DNA from: JBOGGN01 sp050744165
Lineage (GTDB): Bacteria > Actinomycetota > Acidimicrobiia > Acidimicrobiales > Palsa-688
DNA length: 10,943 nt
Reading direction: 5' to 3'
Assembly (NCBI GenBank): GCA_050744165.1
Contig: JBOGGN010000206.1
Coordinates: forward strand, 1 to 10,943
The notes under the pieces were generated by a model. That model was not told the origin of the DNA and did not search any database. It saw only the letters and a list, made by a program, of their open reading frames with translations. Within the stretch, counting starts at the first letter, position 1, and every line of letters begins with the position of its first letter. The translations under genes were made by a program, and so were the position numbers. Shown in pieces: positions 1 through 6,257 of the stretch.

Positions 1-30
1 GAACGGCTGGGGGAGTTGATCGAGCGGTGA
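1..30 (+). CDS. C-terminal tail of an upstream gene (partial)
   Basis: Reading frame 1 from the left edge gives nine codons (ERLGELIER) and then a TGA stop at 28-30. The short helical, charged tail has the GC-rich codon use of the rest of the window, so it is probably the end of a gene lying mostly outside. Nothing can be said about function. About 70 bases separate this stop from the glcD start. No start codon exists in the glcD frame between the TAG at 65-67 and position 101, so the glc operon may or may not be transcribed from this upstream gene. Confidence 0.3.
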   Translation, partial: ERLGELIER

Positions 31-100
31 CGGCCGTGGCTGCTCGGCGTTACCTTTTGGCCGCTAGGCCGTCTCGACCGGGTCGCGGCAGACTGGGAGG

Positions 101-1570
101 GTGGCCACGACGATCCGCGGACCGGCAGGGCCCCTCCGGGCGGCCACCGACGGTTTGATCGAGGACCTGGAGCGGGTCCTGGTGCCCGACCGGGTGCGGG
201 CGGGCACCACCGAGTTGGCGCTGTACCGGCGGGATGCGTCGATGCTGGCGGGCGCCGCCTCGGCGGTCTGCTTCCCGCTGACGACCGAGGAAGTGGCTGC
301 CGTCGTCCGAGTGTGCCGTCGCCACGGGCGGCCCTTCCTGCCCCGGGGGTCGGGTACCGGCCTGGCCGGCGGCGCCGTGCCTACCGGGCCGCAGCCCCCG
401 GTGGTCATCGTGACCACCAAGATGGACCGCATCCTGTCGGTCGATCCCGAGGCGCGTGCGGCCTGGGTGCAGCCCGGGGTGCTCAACCTCGACCTGTCCC
501 GAGCGGTGGCCCGCCACGGCCTGTACTTCGCCCCGGACCCGTCCAGCCAGCAGTCCTGCAGCATCGGCGGCAACGTGGCCAACAACTCCGGTGGTCCCCA
601 CTGTCTGCTCCACGGGGTAACCACGGCCCACGTCCTCGCCATGGAGGTCGTCCTGGCCGATGGGTCCGTAGTCGAGCTCGGTGGCCTCGACCCCGAGCCT
701 GCCGGCCTCGACCTGCGAGGCGCCTTCGTGGGCAGCGAAGGCACCATGGGCATCGCCACCAAGATCGCGGTCAAGTTGACCCCGTTGCCGCCGGCGGTGA
801 CCACCTTGCTCGCCGATTTCACCACCATCGAGGACGCGGCCGCCACCGTCAGCGGGGTGATCGCCGCCGGGATTGTCCCCGCCGCCCTGGAGATGATGGA
901 CGCCGAGATCACCCGGGCGGTCGAGGCCTACGTGCACGCCGGTTTCCCGACCGATGCCGCGGCCGTCTTGTTGGTGGAGGTGGACGGGCTGGCCGGCGGG
1001 GTGGCCGCGGCTGCAACCGCGATCACCGCCATCGCCGGGGCCCACGGCGCCCGCACGGTGCGGGTGGCGACCGATCCCGCCGAGCGGGCCCTCCTATGGA
1101 AGGGCCGCAAGTCGGCCTTCGGTGCCATCGCCCGGATCAAGCCCAACTATTACCTGCACGACACGGTGGTGCCCCGCACCCAGCTTGTCCCGGTGCTGAC
1201 CGCCGTCTACGACATCGCGGCCCGCTATGACCTACGTATGGGCAATGTGTTTCACGCCGGGGACGGCAACCTGCACCCGTTGATTCTCTTCGACCGCCGG
1301 GAGCCGGGGGCCATGGACCGGGTGCTGGCGGCCGGCAAGGAGATCATCGAGGTCTGCGTGGCCGCCGGGGGGATGCTGACCGGCGAGCACGGCATCGGCC
1401 TCGAAAAGCGGGACTACATGGGCCTGGTGTTCTCGGCCGCGGACCTCGAGGCGCAGGGGTGGCTGCGGCGGGCCTTCGACCCCGAGGAGCGCTGCAACCC
1501 GTGGAAGGTCCTCCCCTCGGGCGCCCGCTGCGGCGACGTGCACGACCTACCGCCGGGGGCGTGGATTTGA
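101..1570 (+). CDS. glcD: Glycolate oxidase FAD-binding subunit GlcD
   Basis: A 489-aa flavoprotein, close to the ~499 aa of E. coli GlcD. The N-terminal PCMH/FAD_binding_4 domain spans about residues 45-225, with the FAD-loop motif PRGSGTGLAGGA at 81-92, NVANNSGG at 158-165 and GSEGTMGI at 211-218. The FAD-oxidase C-terminal domain follows, with HAGDGNLHP near 385 and GEHGIGLEK near 428, both conserved in the GlcD/D-lactate dehydrogenase family. By family knowledge, GlcD with GlcE and GlcF oxidises glycolate to glyoxylate at the cytoplasmic face of the membrane. D-lactate or another 2-hydroxyacid is possible as substrate, but the adjacent glcE and glcF favour glycolate oxidase. GTG at 101 is the first start after the in-frame TAG at 65-67. 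The GGGAGG at 95-100 touches the start codon with no spacer, so initiation may be leaderless or unusual. The 3' end overlaps glcE. Confidence 0.93.
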   Translation: MATTIRGPAGPLRAATDGLIEDLERVLVPDRVRAGTTELALYRRDASMLAGAASAVCFPLTTEEVAAVVRVCRRHGRPFLPRGSGTGLAGGAVPTGPQPPVVIVTTKMDRILSVDPEARAAWVQPGVLNLDLSRAVARHGLYFAPDPSSQQSCSIGGNVANNSGGPHCLLHGVTTAHVLAMEVVLADGSVVELGGLDPEPAGLDLRGAFVGSEGTMGIATKIAVKLTPLPPAVTTLLADFTTIEDAAATVSGVIAAGIVPAALEMMDAEITRAVEAYVHAGFPTDAAAVLLVEVDGLAGGVAAAATAITAIAGAHGARTVRVATDPAERALLWKGRKSAFGAIARIKPNYYLHDTVVPRTQLVPVLTAVYDIAARYDLRMGNVFHAGDGNLHPLILFDRREPGAMDRVLAAGKEIIEVCVAAGGMLTGEHGIGLEKRDYMGLVFSAADLEAQGWLRRAFDPEERCNPWKVLPSGARCGDVHDLPPGAWI

Positions 1571-2616
1571 CGGCGACCACGGTCCCTCCTGGCGCGCCGT
1601 CCGGTCCCGGACGGGCGGCTGACGGCCTCGGACCGGCAATCGGCCTCGGACGGGCGGCTGACGATCCGGTCCTGGCAGACTTCGCGTCCGAAGTGGGCCC
1701 GGAGGGGCCGGTGTGTGTGGCCGGCGGCCGGACTCAGTGGTCGGTCGGCGGCTTGCCCATCCCAGGCACCCGGGAGCTCAACGCTCCTGTCGGCGTGGTG
1801 GCCCATCAACCGGAGGAGATGATCGTTCGCGTCCGGGCGGGCACCACGGTGGCCGCCCTCGACGCCGTCCTGGCGGCCAATGGCCAGATGGTCCCCTTCG
1901 ATCCCCTGGACCCGGACCGGGCCACGGTGGGCGGCGTGCTTGCGGTCGGCCACAGCGGGCTACGCCGGTTGCGCTATGGGCCGGTGCGGGACACGGTGCT
2001 CGAAGTCCGCTTCGTGTCCGCCGCGGGAAAGGTGGTCAAAGCGGGCGGCCCGGTGGTCAAGAACGTCACCGGCTACGACCTGTGCCGCCTCTTGGTGGGC
2101 TCGCTCGGCACCCTCGGCCTCGTGGCCGAGGTCGTCCTGCGCTGCCACCCGCGGCCGGCGGCACAGCGGTGGCTGCGCTCTCGGGAACCAGGCGCCGTCG
2201 ACCCCTTTGCCGTGACCCGGCGGCTTTACCGGCCGTCGTCGGTGCTGTGGGACGGCCACCACGTGTGGGTGCTGTTGGAGGGCCACCCCGACGACGTCGA
2301 CGGCCAGACCGCCTCGGTGCTCGGAGCTGACTTCGCCGATGTCGAGGCGCCACCTTCGGTGCCCGCGGCCGCCCGGGTGTCGCTTGCCCCGGGGCAACTG
2401 GCGGCCTTGGCGGGGGAGACCGGTGGTTCGGGTCCGTGGCTGGCTCAGGTGGGGGTGGGCATCGTTCACACCAACGATCCGGCCGAGGTCGCGACCCGGG
2501 TCGGAGTGTCGTGGCCGCCCGTCGTGGCGCCCCGGGTGGCCGACCTGCACCGCGAGCTGAAGGCACGATTCGATCCGCAAGGCCGGCTCAACCCCGGCCG
2601 GCAGCTGGTGCCGTGA
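1561..2616 (+). CDS. glcE: Glycolate oxidase FAD-binding subunit GlcE
   Basis: A 351-aa protein, matching the ~350 aa of E. coli GlcE, with the PCMH FAD-binding fold. Visible segments are VAGGRTQW at 53-60, RAGTTVAALD at 92-101, a DRATVGGVLA stretch near 119-128, and PVVKNVTGYDLCRLLVGSLGTLG at about 164-186 (GYD and GSLGTLG are typical of GlcE). It is the second, shorter flavoprotein subunit of the glycolate oxidase complex and lacks the long GlcD C-terminal domain. I chose GTG at 1561, which overlaps the glcD end and follows a G-rich stretch. TTG at 1567, forming TTGA with the glcD stop, is the alternative. An open frame extends upstream but only as the shadow of glcD. Residues 1-40 are Gly/Ala/Pro-rich and partly repeated (GRAAD twice, 13 residues apart), so this N-terminal tail is probably disordered. 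The stop overlaps the proposed glcF start as GTGA. Confidence 0.9.
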   Translation: MDLTATTVPPGAPSGPGRAADGLGPAIGLGRAADDPVLADFASEVGPEGPVCVAGGRTQWSVGGLPIPGTRELNAPVGVVAHQPEEMIVRVRAGTTVAALDAVLAANGQMVPFDPLDPDRATVGGVLAVGHSGLRRLRYGPVRDTVLEVRFVSAAGKVVKAGGPVVKNVTGYDLCRLLVGSLGTLGLVAEVVLRCHPRPAAQRWLRSREPGAVDPFAVTRRLYRPSSVLWDGHHVWVLLEGHPDDVDGQTASVLGADFADVEAPPSVPAAARVSLAPGQLAALAGETGGSGPWLAQVGVGIVHTNDPAEVATRVGVSWPPVVAPRVADLHRELKARFDPQGRLNPGRQLVP

Positions 2617-3857
2617 CCGCGGCTGGTGCCGTGATGGCCACCGCGGCCCCCGGCGCCGCCGCCGGGCCCGTCGTCACCCGCCCGTCCGGCCGCCTCCCCG
2701 TCGACGAGGACCAGCTGGCCTCGTGCGTGTCGTGCGGCCTGTGCCTGCCCAGTTGCCCTACCTACCGGGTCACGGGCGAAGAATCGGCCTCGCCTCGCGG
2801 TCGCATCGCCGCCATGCGGGCGGTGCACGCGGGTGCCGTCATGGATGCCGAGTTCACTGCCTTTATGGACCGCTGCGTCCAGTGCCGGGCCTGCGAGGTG
2901 GCGTGCCCTTCCGGGGTGCCCTTCGGCCGGCTCATGGAAGGGGCCCGCCAGGCCCTGGCAGCCGAAACCGCCTACCAGCCGTGGTGGCGCCGGGCCGGGT
3001 ACGCGGTGTTGGGCCACCACCGGGTGCTGGTGGCGTTGACCACCGTGGGCGCCGCCGCCCAGCGCGCTCGATTGGTGCCCGGGAGCTTGGCCCGGCGTTT
3101 TTCCCTCGCCAAGCTGCCGCTGCGCCAGCCCCCGCTGCGGGCCTCCGGCGATGACGTCTGGCTGTTCACCGGTTGCGTGATGGACGCCTGGCAGCGCAAG
3201 GTCCACGCCGCCGCCCAGCGCGTGCTCGAAGAGGCGGGCGCCGGGGTCGCCTTCCCCCGAGCGGGTGGGGACTGCTGCGGTGCCCTCCACGTCCACGCGG
3301 GGCTCGGCGACCAGGCCCGGCGGCTGGCGCTTCGGGTGATGTCTTCGATGCCTGGCGATGCCCCGATCCTGGTCGACTCGGCCGGCTGCGGGGCGGCGCT
3401 GAAGGACTACGGCCATGTGGTCGCCACGCCGGAGGCGGCGCGGTTCGCGGCCCGGGTGCGGGACATCCACGAGTGGTTGGCCGAGCGCATGGACCAGCTG
3501 CCCCGGGCCCGAGACGTTGGCACCCGGCCGGTGGTGGCGGTCCAGGATCCCTGCCACCTGCGCCACGTGCAGCGGGCCCACGCTCCGGTGCGCACCGTGC
3601 TGGCGCCCTATGTCAAGGTGGTGGAGTTGGACGACGACGGGATGTGTTGCGGCGCCGGCGGGGCCTACAGCGCCCTGCACCCCGAGCTGGCGGAGCCCAT
3701 ACGGGAGCGCAAGCTGGCCGCCATCGAGCGCGCCGGCGCCCGGGTGGTCGCCAGTGCCAACCCGGGGTGCTCGCTGTGGCTGGCCGCCGCCGGCCTCGAC
3801 GTGCGCCACCCGGTGGAACTGGTGGCAGAGGCAATCGGGAGCAGCCGTGGCCGGTGA
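2613..3857 (+). CDS. glcF: Glycolate oxidase iron-sulfur subunit GlcF
   Basis: A 414-aa protein (407 aa from the ATG at 2634; E. coli GlcF is 407). Two ferredoxin-type 4Fe-4S motifs are intact: CVSCGLCLPSCP with cysteines 38, 41, 44 and 48, and CVQCRACEVACP with cysteines 88, 91, 94 and 98. Two cysteine-rich CCG domains follow, with DCCGALHVHAG near 218 and CCGAGGAYS at 345-353, as in GlcF, heterodisulfide reductase HdrB/D and lactate-utilisation LutA/LldE proteins. By family role it takes electrons from the GlcD/GlcE flavins and passes them toward the quinone pool. GTG at 2613 overlaps the glcE stop as GTGA, which favours translational coupling; ATG at 2634 is the alternative and fits the family length slightly better. 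No strong Shine-Dalgarno precedes either. The 3' end overlaps the next small gene by 11 bases. Confidence 0.92.
   Translation: MTAAGAVMATAAPGAAAGPVVTRPSGRLPVDEDQLASCVSCGLCLPSCPTYRVTGEESASPRGRIAAMRAVHAGAVMDAEFTAFMDRCVQCRACEVACPSGVPFGRLMEGARQALAAETAYQPWWRRAGYAVLGHHRVLVALTTVGAAAQRARLVPGSLARRFSLAKLPLRQPPLRASGDDVWLFTGCVMDAWQRKVHAAAQRVLEEAGAGVAFPRAGGDCCGALHVHAGLGDQARRLALRVMSSMPGDAPILVDSAGCGAALKDYGHVVATPEAARFAARVRDIHEWLAERMDQLPRARDVGTRPVVAVQDPCHLRHVQRAHAPVRTVLAPYVKVVELDDDGMCCGAGGAYSALHPELAEPIRERKLAAIERAGARVVASANPGCSLWLAAAGLDVRHPVELVAEAIGSSRGR
3837..3841 (+). promoter_or_regulatory. Ribosome binding site for the small gene at 3847
   Basis: GGGAG lies inside the end of glcF, five bases before the GTG at 3847. 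Good spacing within an overlap supports this GTG as the true start, although the open frame extends much further upstream as a shadow of glcF. Confidence 0.5.
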
Positions 3858-4047
3858 GTTTCAGGACATTCGCGAGCGGCTGGAGCGCATCGCCGAGGAG
3901 CTGGCCGACCTCGCCATGGAGCGGCTCCGGGAGTCGATCGACGCCGGCGGCCGCGAGCTCCCGGTCGACGAACGCCGCCTCACCCGGGCTCGCCGGGCGG
4001 TCGAGAAAGCGGCCTCCATCCTCGCCGAACCCGACGACGCCGAGTAG
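3847..4047 (+). CDS. Small helical protein of unknown function, coupled to glcF
   Basis: A 66-aa protein, charged and lacking a signal peptide or membrane segment. Residues 6-30 (DIRERLERIAEELADLAMERLRE region) read as an amphipathic helix with heptad-like Leu/Ile spacing. A second helix, RRLTRARRAVEKAASIL, lies at about residues 43-60, so a two-helix or coiled-coil fold is likely. I know of no catalytic motif. The gene overlaps the last 11 bases of glcF and starts with GTG preceded by GGGAG. It is followed 13 bases later by the PPOX-fold gene, so all five genes probably share a transcript. That position suggests, as inference only, a role in assembly or stability of the oxidase, or simply a co-transcribed housekeeping protein. 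The sequence looks like a genuine coding region rather than a shadow: it has strong codon periodicity and is not overlapped by another plausible gene after 3857. Confidence 0.68.
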   Translation: MAGEFQDIRERLERIAEELADLAMERLRESIDAGGRELPVDERRLTRARRAVEKAASILAEPDDAE

Positions 4048-4060
4048 CGGGATCGCAGCG

Positions 4061-4540
4061 ATGGCGACGTGGCTGGACCTGGCGGTCGACCGGCCCGACG
4101 TGGCCGAGGCCGGGCGGGCGCTGTTTTACCAGCACGGCGTCGGGCTGGCCTTCTTGGCCACCGTGGGCCGCCTGGGCCATCCTCGGGTCCACCCCATCTG
4201 CCCGCTGCTCGACGGCACCGGGCTCTACGCCTTTATCGTGCCCTCGCCCAAGCAGAACGACCTGTTGCGGGACGGGATGTACGCCCTGCATTCGTTTCCT
4301 TGCCAGAACAGCGAGGATGCCTTCTACCTGCGGGGCTACGCGGAACCGGTGGATGACGAGGGCGAGCGCGAGATGCTGGCGGCACAGTTCGTGGCGGAAC
4401 GGGTTCGATTCCACGTGACCCCGCCGTCGGAGCGCGACGTGCTCTTCGAGTTCGAGTTCGACACGTGCATGCTCACCCGGACTGAAGGGCACGGCGACCC
4501 GCTGTCGGACCAGGTGATCTGGCACGGGCACTCTGCGTAG
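4061..4540 (+). CDS. Pyridoxamine 5'-phosphate oxidase-fold protein
   Basis: A 159-aa protein with the split-beta-barrel flavin-binding pattern of the PNPOx/FMN-binding superfamily. A helix (DVAEAGRALFYQHG) is followed by a first strand (FLATVGRLGHPRVHPIC, about 31-47), then YAFIVPSPKQNDLLRDGMYALHSFP at about 56-80 where family members contact the FMN phosphate, and FYLRGYAEPVDD at about 88-99. The C-terminal part carries a conserved-looking FEFEFDTCMLTRT strand. It may bind FMN, F420 or haem; the sequence does not decide, and pyridoxine metabolism should not be assumed. ATG at 4061 lies 13 bases after the stop of the small gene with only a weak upstream GCGGGA, and GTG at 4070 is an alternative. 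It is the last gene of the glc operon, followed 14 bases later by the inverted-repeat element. Confidence 0.8.
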   Translation: MATWLDLAVDRPDVAEAGRALFYQHGVGLAFLATVGRLGHPRVHPICPLLDGTGLYAFIVPSPKQNDLLRDGMYALHSFPCQNSEDAFYLRGYAEPVDDEGEREMLAAQFVAERVRFHVTPPSERDVLFEFEFDTCMLTRTEGHGDPLSDQVIWHGHSA

Positions 4541-4545
4541 TGGTC

Positions 4546-4569
4546 CGCCGCGATAGGCAGGGTGTCGCA
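4546..4569 (+). repeat. Left terminal inverted repeat
   Basis: 24-bp arm that pairs with 4936-4959 at 21 of 24 positions. The inner 15 bases (4555-4569) are perfect, and the outer part matches as C-CCGCG around three mismatches. It begins six bases after the stop of the PPOX-fold gene. Confidence 0.75.
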
Positions 4570-4950
4570 AAATGGGGAGCTTCCATCGGGTGAATCGAGG
4601 CGTCGTGCGCACCGACCCCGCGTTCAAGGTGATCTGCGGCCGGACACGCCCTTGCCGACGGCCCCGGGCCGGTAGCCGGCACTGTCGCCTCGGCTTGTGG
4701 GCGCGAGCCGCTGCCGGTGAACGGGTTCTTGAAGCGCGACGACGCGCAGGTTGACGGCGGACGGTCACAGTCCTGTGTGCATCTGTGGCTCTTGGTGTCA
4801 CTTTCGACCGAAATCCGCACTGTTTGGTCGCCAGGTGTCACAAAAGTCACCAAGACTGTGTCCCGAGCGGGCGCGGGGGCGATGCCACCACGCGCGACAG
4901 GGTCCGGGCCGCGCCCCCGGCCCATCAACAAGTAATGCGACACCCTGCCT
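4555..4950. mobile_element. 396-bp terminal-inverted-repeat element (MITE-like or gutted IS)
   Basis: The 488-base gap between the convergent genes ending at 4540 and 5029 is mostly one block whose ends are a perfect 15-bp inverted repeat: AGGCAGGGTGTCGCA at 4555-4569 and its exact reverse complement at 4936-4950. Allowing three mismatches, the arms extend outward to 24 bp. The ends resemble insertion-sequence termini in style. No recognisable transposase fragment is encoded inside on either strand: the open frames there have no motifs and run past the element ends or are very short. No clear target-site duplication is visible beside either end. A non-autonomous MITE mobilised by an IS elsewhere, or an IS with a deleted centre, both fit. 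The region also contains a compound hairpin at 4791-4854. Whether further copies exist cannot be seen from one window. Confidence 0.55.
4791..4854. repeat. Compound hairpin inside the inverted-repeat element
   Basis: Outer stem: CTTGGTG (4791-4797) pairs with CACCAAG (4848-4854) and continues, after a two-base bulge, with ACTTT against AAAGT. Inner stem: CGACC..AAA (from 4805) pairs with TTTGGTCG (ending at 4830). The octamer GGTGTCAC also occurs twice in direct orientation, at 4794-4801 and 4834-4841. The region is less GC-rich than its surroundings. It has no T-tract, so it does not look like a classic intrinsic terminator, although it could still influence the two convergent transcripts. 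Confidence 0.45.
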
Positions 4951-4959
4951 GGCGCGGTG
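4936..4959 (-). repeat. Right terminal inverted repeat
   Basis: Reverse-complement partner of 4546-4569. TGCGACACCCTGCCT at 4936-4950 is a perfect complement of the left inner arm. A chance perfect 15-bp inverted match within a 500-base spacer is improbable even in GC-rich DNA. Confidence 0.75.
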
Positions 4960-5028
4960 ATTTGCCATCTTGTCGGCGACGTCATCCAGCGGCGGGGAAC
5001 CGGTAGACGCCCGCGCCTGGGGCGGTCG
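4951..5028. other. Short spacer between the element and the oxidoreductase stop
   Basis: 78 bases with no coding signal. A weak stem, GACGCCC against GGGCGGTC with one bulged base (about 5006-5029), lies just beyond the 3' end of the minus-strand oxidoreductase. It could act in transcription termination but lacks a U-tract. Confidence 0.25.
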
Positions 5029-6015
5029 TCAGCTGGCCAGGCGGCGGGGAATGATCGGGCGCTCGAGGACGAACAACTCGCCCCGCCCAGCCAGAACCGG
5101 CGAGTCGATGTGCCCGCCGGTGAGGCGGTCGCGAAGGGCGAGGATGTCGCCGGTGTCCGCCTTGACGCGGGTGTTGAAGAACGGCTCCTCGTAGACGAGC
5201 CATTCCTTCACACCGGCCAGGCGGAGGGCGGGGCCCAGCTCGTTGATCATGGCCCCGTTGCCGCACAGGATGAAGTGCGTGCGCTCGAGGGAGCCGATGA
5301 CCTCGGGGGCGGTCTCGGTCACCCGGCCGCGCAGGCCGCTCCAGGTGTCATCTGGCTGGGACAGGGAGATGTGGTACTCGAAGTTGGCGTGGCGTGCCGC
5401 CAGGTCATCGAGTGCCGGCTGCAGGCAGATGTCATCGCTCAGCCGAAGGCCCCACAGCAGCGTGATGTGGCGGCTGGTGCCCTCCTCGTCGAGCAGGTAG
5501 CTGGCCAGCGAATACAGGGGGCTTACCCCGACGCCGGTGGCCACCAGGACAAGGTCGGTGTCGTCCTCCTTGGGGATCATGGTCCGCCCGGTGGCGCTGC
5601 GGAACTCCACGATGTCACCCGGGGCCAGCCCTGTGATGTACTGCGACAGCGGGCCGTCGGGGGTCACCCGGATGAGCAGCGTGAAGGCGGTCTCGTCCTC
5701 CGACGCCCACAGGACGCAGTAGGGCGTCCGGCGGCGGCGGACGCCGGCCACGTCGGCCTCGATGCCGATGAACTGGCCGGGCAGGTACTGGAAGGACTGG
5801 CCGTCGACCACTTCAAAGGTCACCGCGAAGGTACCGGTGTCGGTGAGGGCGTCGACGGAGAGGACCACCGCTTGGCGTTCGTACGACTTGGCGTGGCGCC
5901 AGCGGTCGTTGAGCGGGTCGTCGGCGGCGTCGCGGATCTCACTCGGTCGGCCGCGGGGGTCGTGGCCCTTGAAGTTGCGCTCGTCGACCGGAAGTCGCAC
6001 ATAGGTAGTTGCCAT
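5029..6015 (-). CDS. Ferredoxin-NADP+ reductase-type FAD/NAD(P) oxidoreductase
   Basis: A 328-aa protein. After about 47 polar N-terminal residues comes the FAD-binding beta-barrel (about 48-145), with YLPGQF at 77-82, the flavin motif RRTPYC at 95-100 (RxYS variant) and GPLS at 121-124, the phosphate-contact motif. The nucleotide-binding domain follows with VATGVGVSPLYSL at 158-170 and the CGNGAMINEL motif at 251-260. The aromatic EEPFF (276-280), where many relatives end, is followed here by a further ~48-residue tail. By family it shuttles electrons between NAD(P)H and a ferredoxin, flavodoxin or oxygenase; no 2Fe-2S domain is fused. The start ATG shares one base with the anti-sigma stop and is preceded by AAGGAG five bases upstream. 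As the third gene of a sigma/anti-sigma operon it is probably controlled by that sigma factor (inference). Confidence 0.88.
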   Translation of the reverse strand: MATTYVRLPVDERNFKGHDPRGRPSEIRDAADDPLNDRWRHAKSYERQAVVLSVDALTDTGTFAVTFEVVDGQSFQYLPGQFIGIEADVAGVRRRRTPYCVLWASEDETAFTLLIRVTPDGPLSQYITGLAPGDIVEFRSATGRTMIPKEDDTDLVLVATGVGVSPLYSLASYLLDEEGTSRHITLLWGLRLSDDICLQPALDDLAARHANFEYHISLSQPDDTWSGLRGRVTETAPEVIGSLERTHFILCGNGAMINELGPALRLAGVKEWLVYEEPFFNTRVKADTGDILALRDRLTGGHIDSPVLAGRGELFVLERPIIPRRLAS

Positions 6016-6257
6016 CAGAACTCCTTTTCCTCATCCACCGCGGCGACCACTCGCCGCACTAGCTCCTCAAGGCGATCCGCCGGCGCCGAGGCTGACTTCA
6101 GATATGCCAGGGTATCGACCAGGCTGGCGTACAGGGGCGGGCACGACGAGCAGGTCTGCAAATGGCTTTCCAGCGCGGCTGCGATCTGCGGGTCCACTTC
6201 GCCGTCGATGTAATCGGACACCAGCGACCGGGCCTCGAAGCAAGTGAAAATGATCAT
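6015..6257 (-). CDS. Zinc-finger (ZAS) anti-sigma factor
   Basis: An 80-aa soluble protein with the zf-HC2/anti-sigma layout: Cys6, then DYIDGEVD (15-22) and the HLQTCSSC motif giving His32, Cys36 and Cys39. These residues form the zinc site of ZAS anti-sigma factors such as RsrA and ChrR, in which oxidation or ligand binding releases the sigma factor. There is no membrane segment, so a cytoplasmic signal is likely. The C-terminal 40 residues are helical and acidic. The start ATG overlaps the sigma stop as ATGA and has GGAGG seven bases upstream. The stop overlaps the oxidoreductase start by one base. Partner specificity for the adjacent sigma factor follows from this coupling. The actual signal (redox, metal or other) is not shown by the sequence. 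Confidence 0.87.
   Translation of the reverse strand: MIIFTCFEARSLVSDYIDGEVDPQIAAALESHLQTCSSCPPLYASLVDTLAYLKSASAPADRLEELVRRVVAAVDEEKEF
6021..6026 (-). promoter_or_regulatory. Ribosome binding site of the oxidoreductase gene
   Basis: AAGGAG on the minus strand, five bases before the ATG at 6015, within the end of the anti-sigma gene. It fixes the oxidoreductase start and supports high translation relative to the upstream genes. Confidence 0.75.

Noticed and set aside
2466..3809. Long minus-strand open frame opposite glcE/glcF
   Set aside because: It is antisense to clearly conserved GlcE/GlcF sequence, and its product is a low-complexity His/Gly/Arg-rich string with no domain. Such frames are expected in GC-rich DNA.
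3980..4985. Minus-strand frames running through the inverted-repeat element, considered as a transposase remnant
   Set aside because: They contain no DDE, HTH or other transposase motif and run past the element boundary, so I do not call them a transposase.
5006..5029. Intrinsic terminator after the oxidoreductase
   Set aside because: A short bulged GC stem is present but no T-tract follows on the transcribed strand, so it is only mentioned as a weak structure.
4957..6213. Long plus-strand open frame across the oxidoreductase and anti-sigma region
   Set aside because: It lies antisense to the FAD oxidoreductase and anti-sigma genes, both of which carry family motifs. Its own translation has none.
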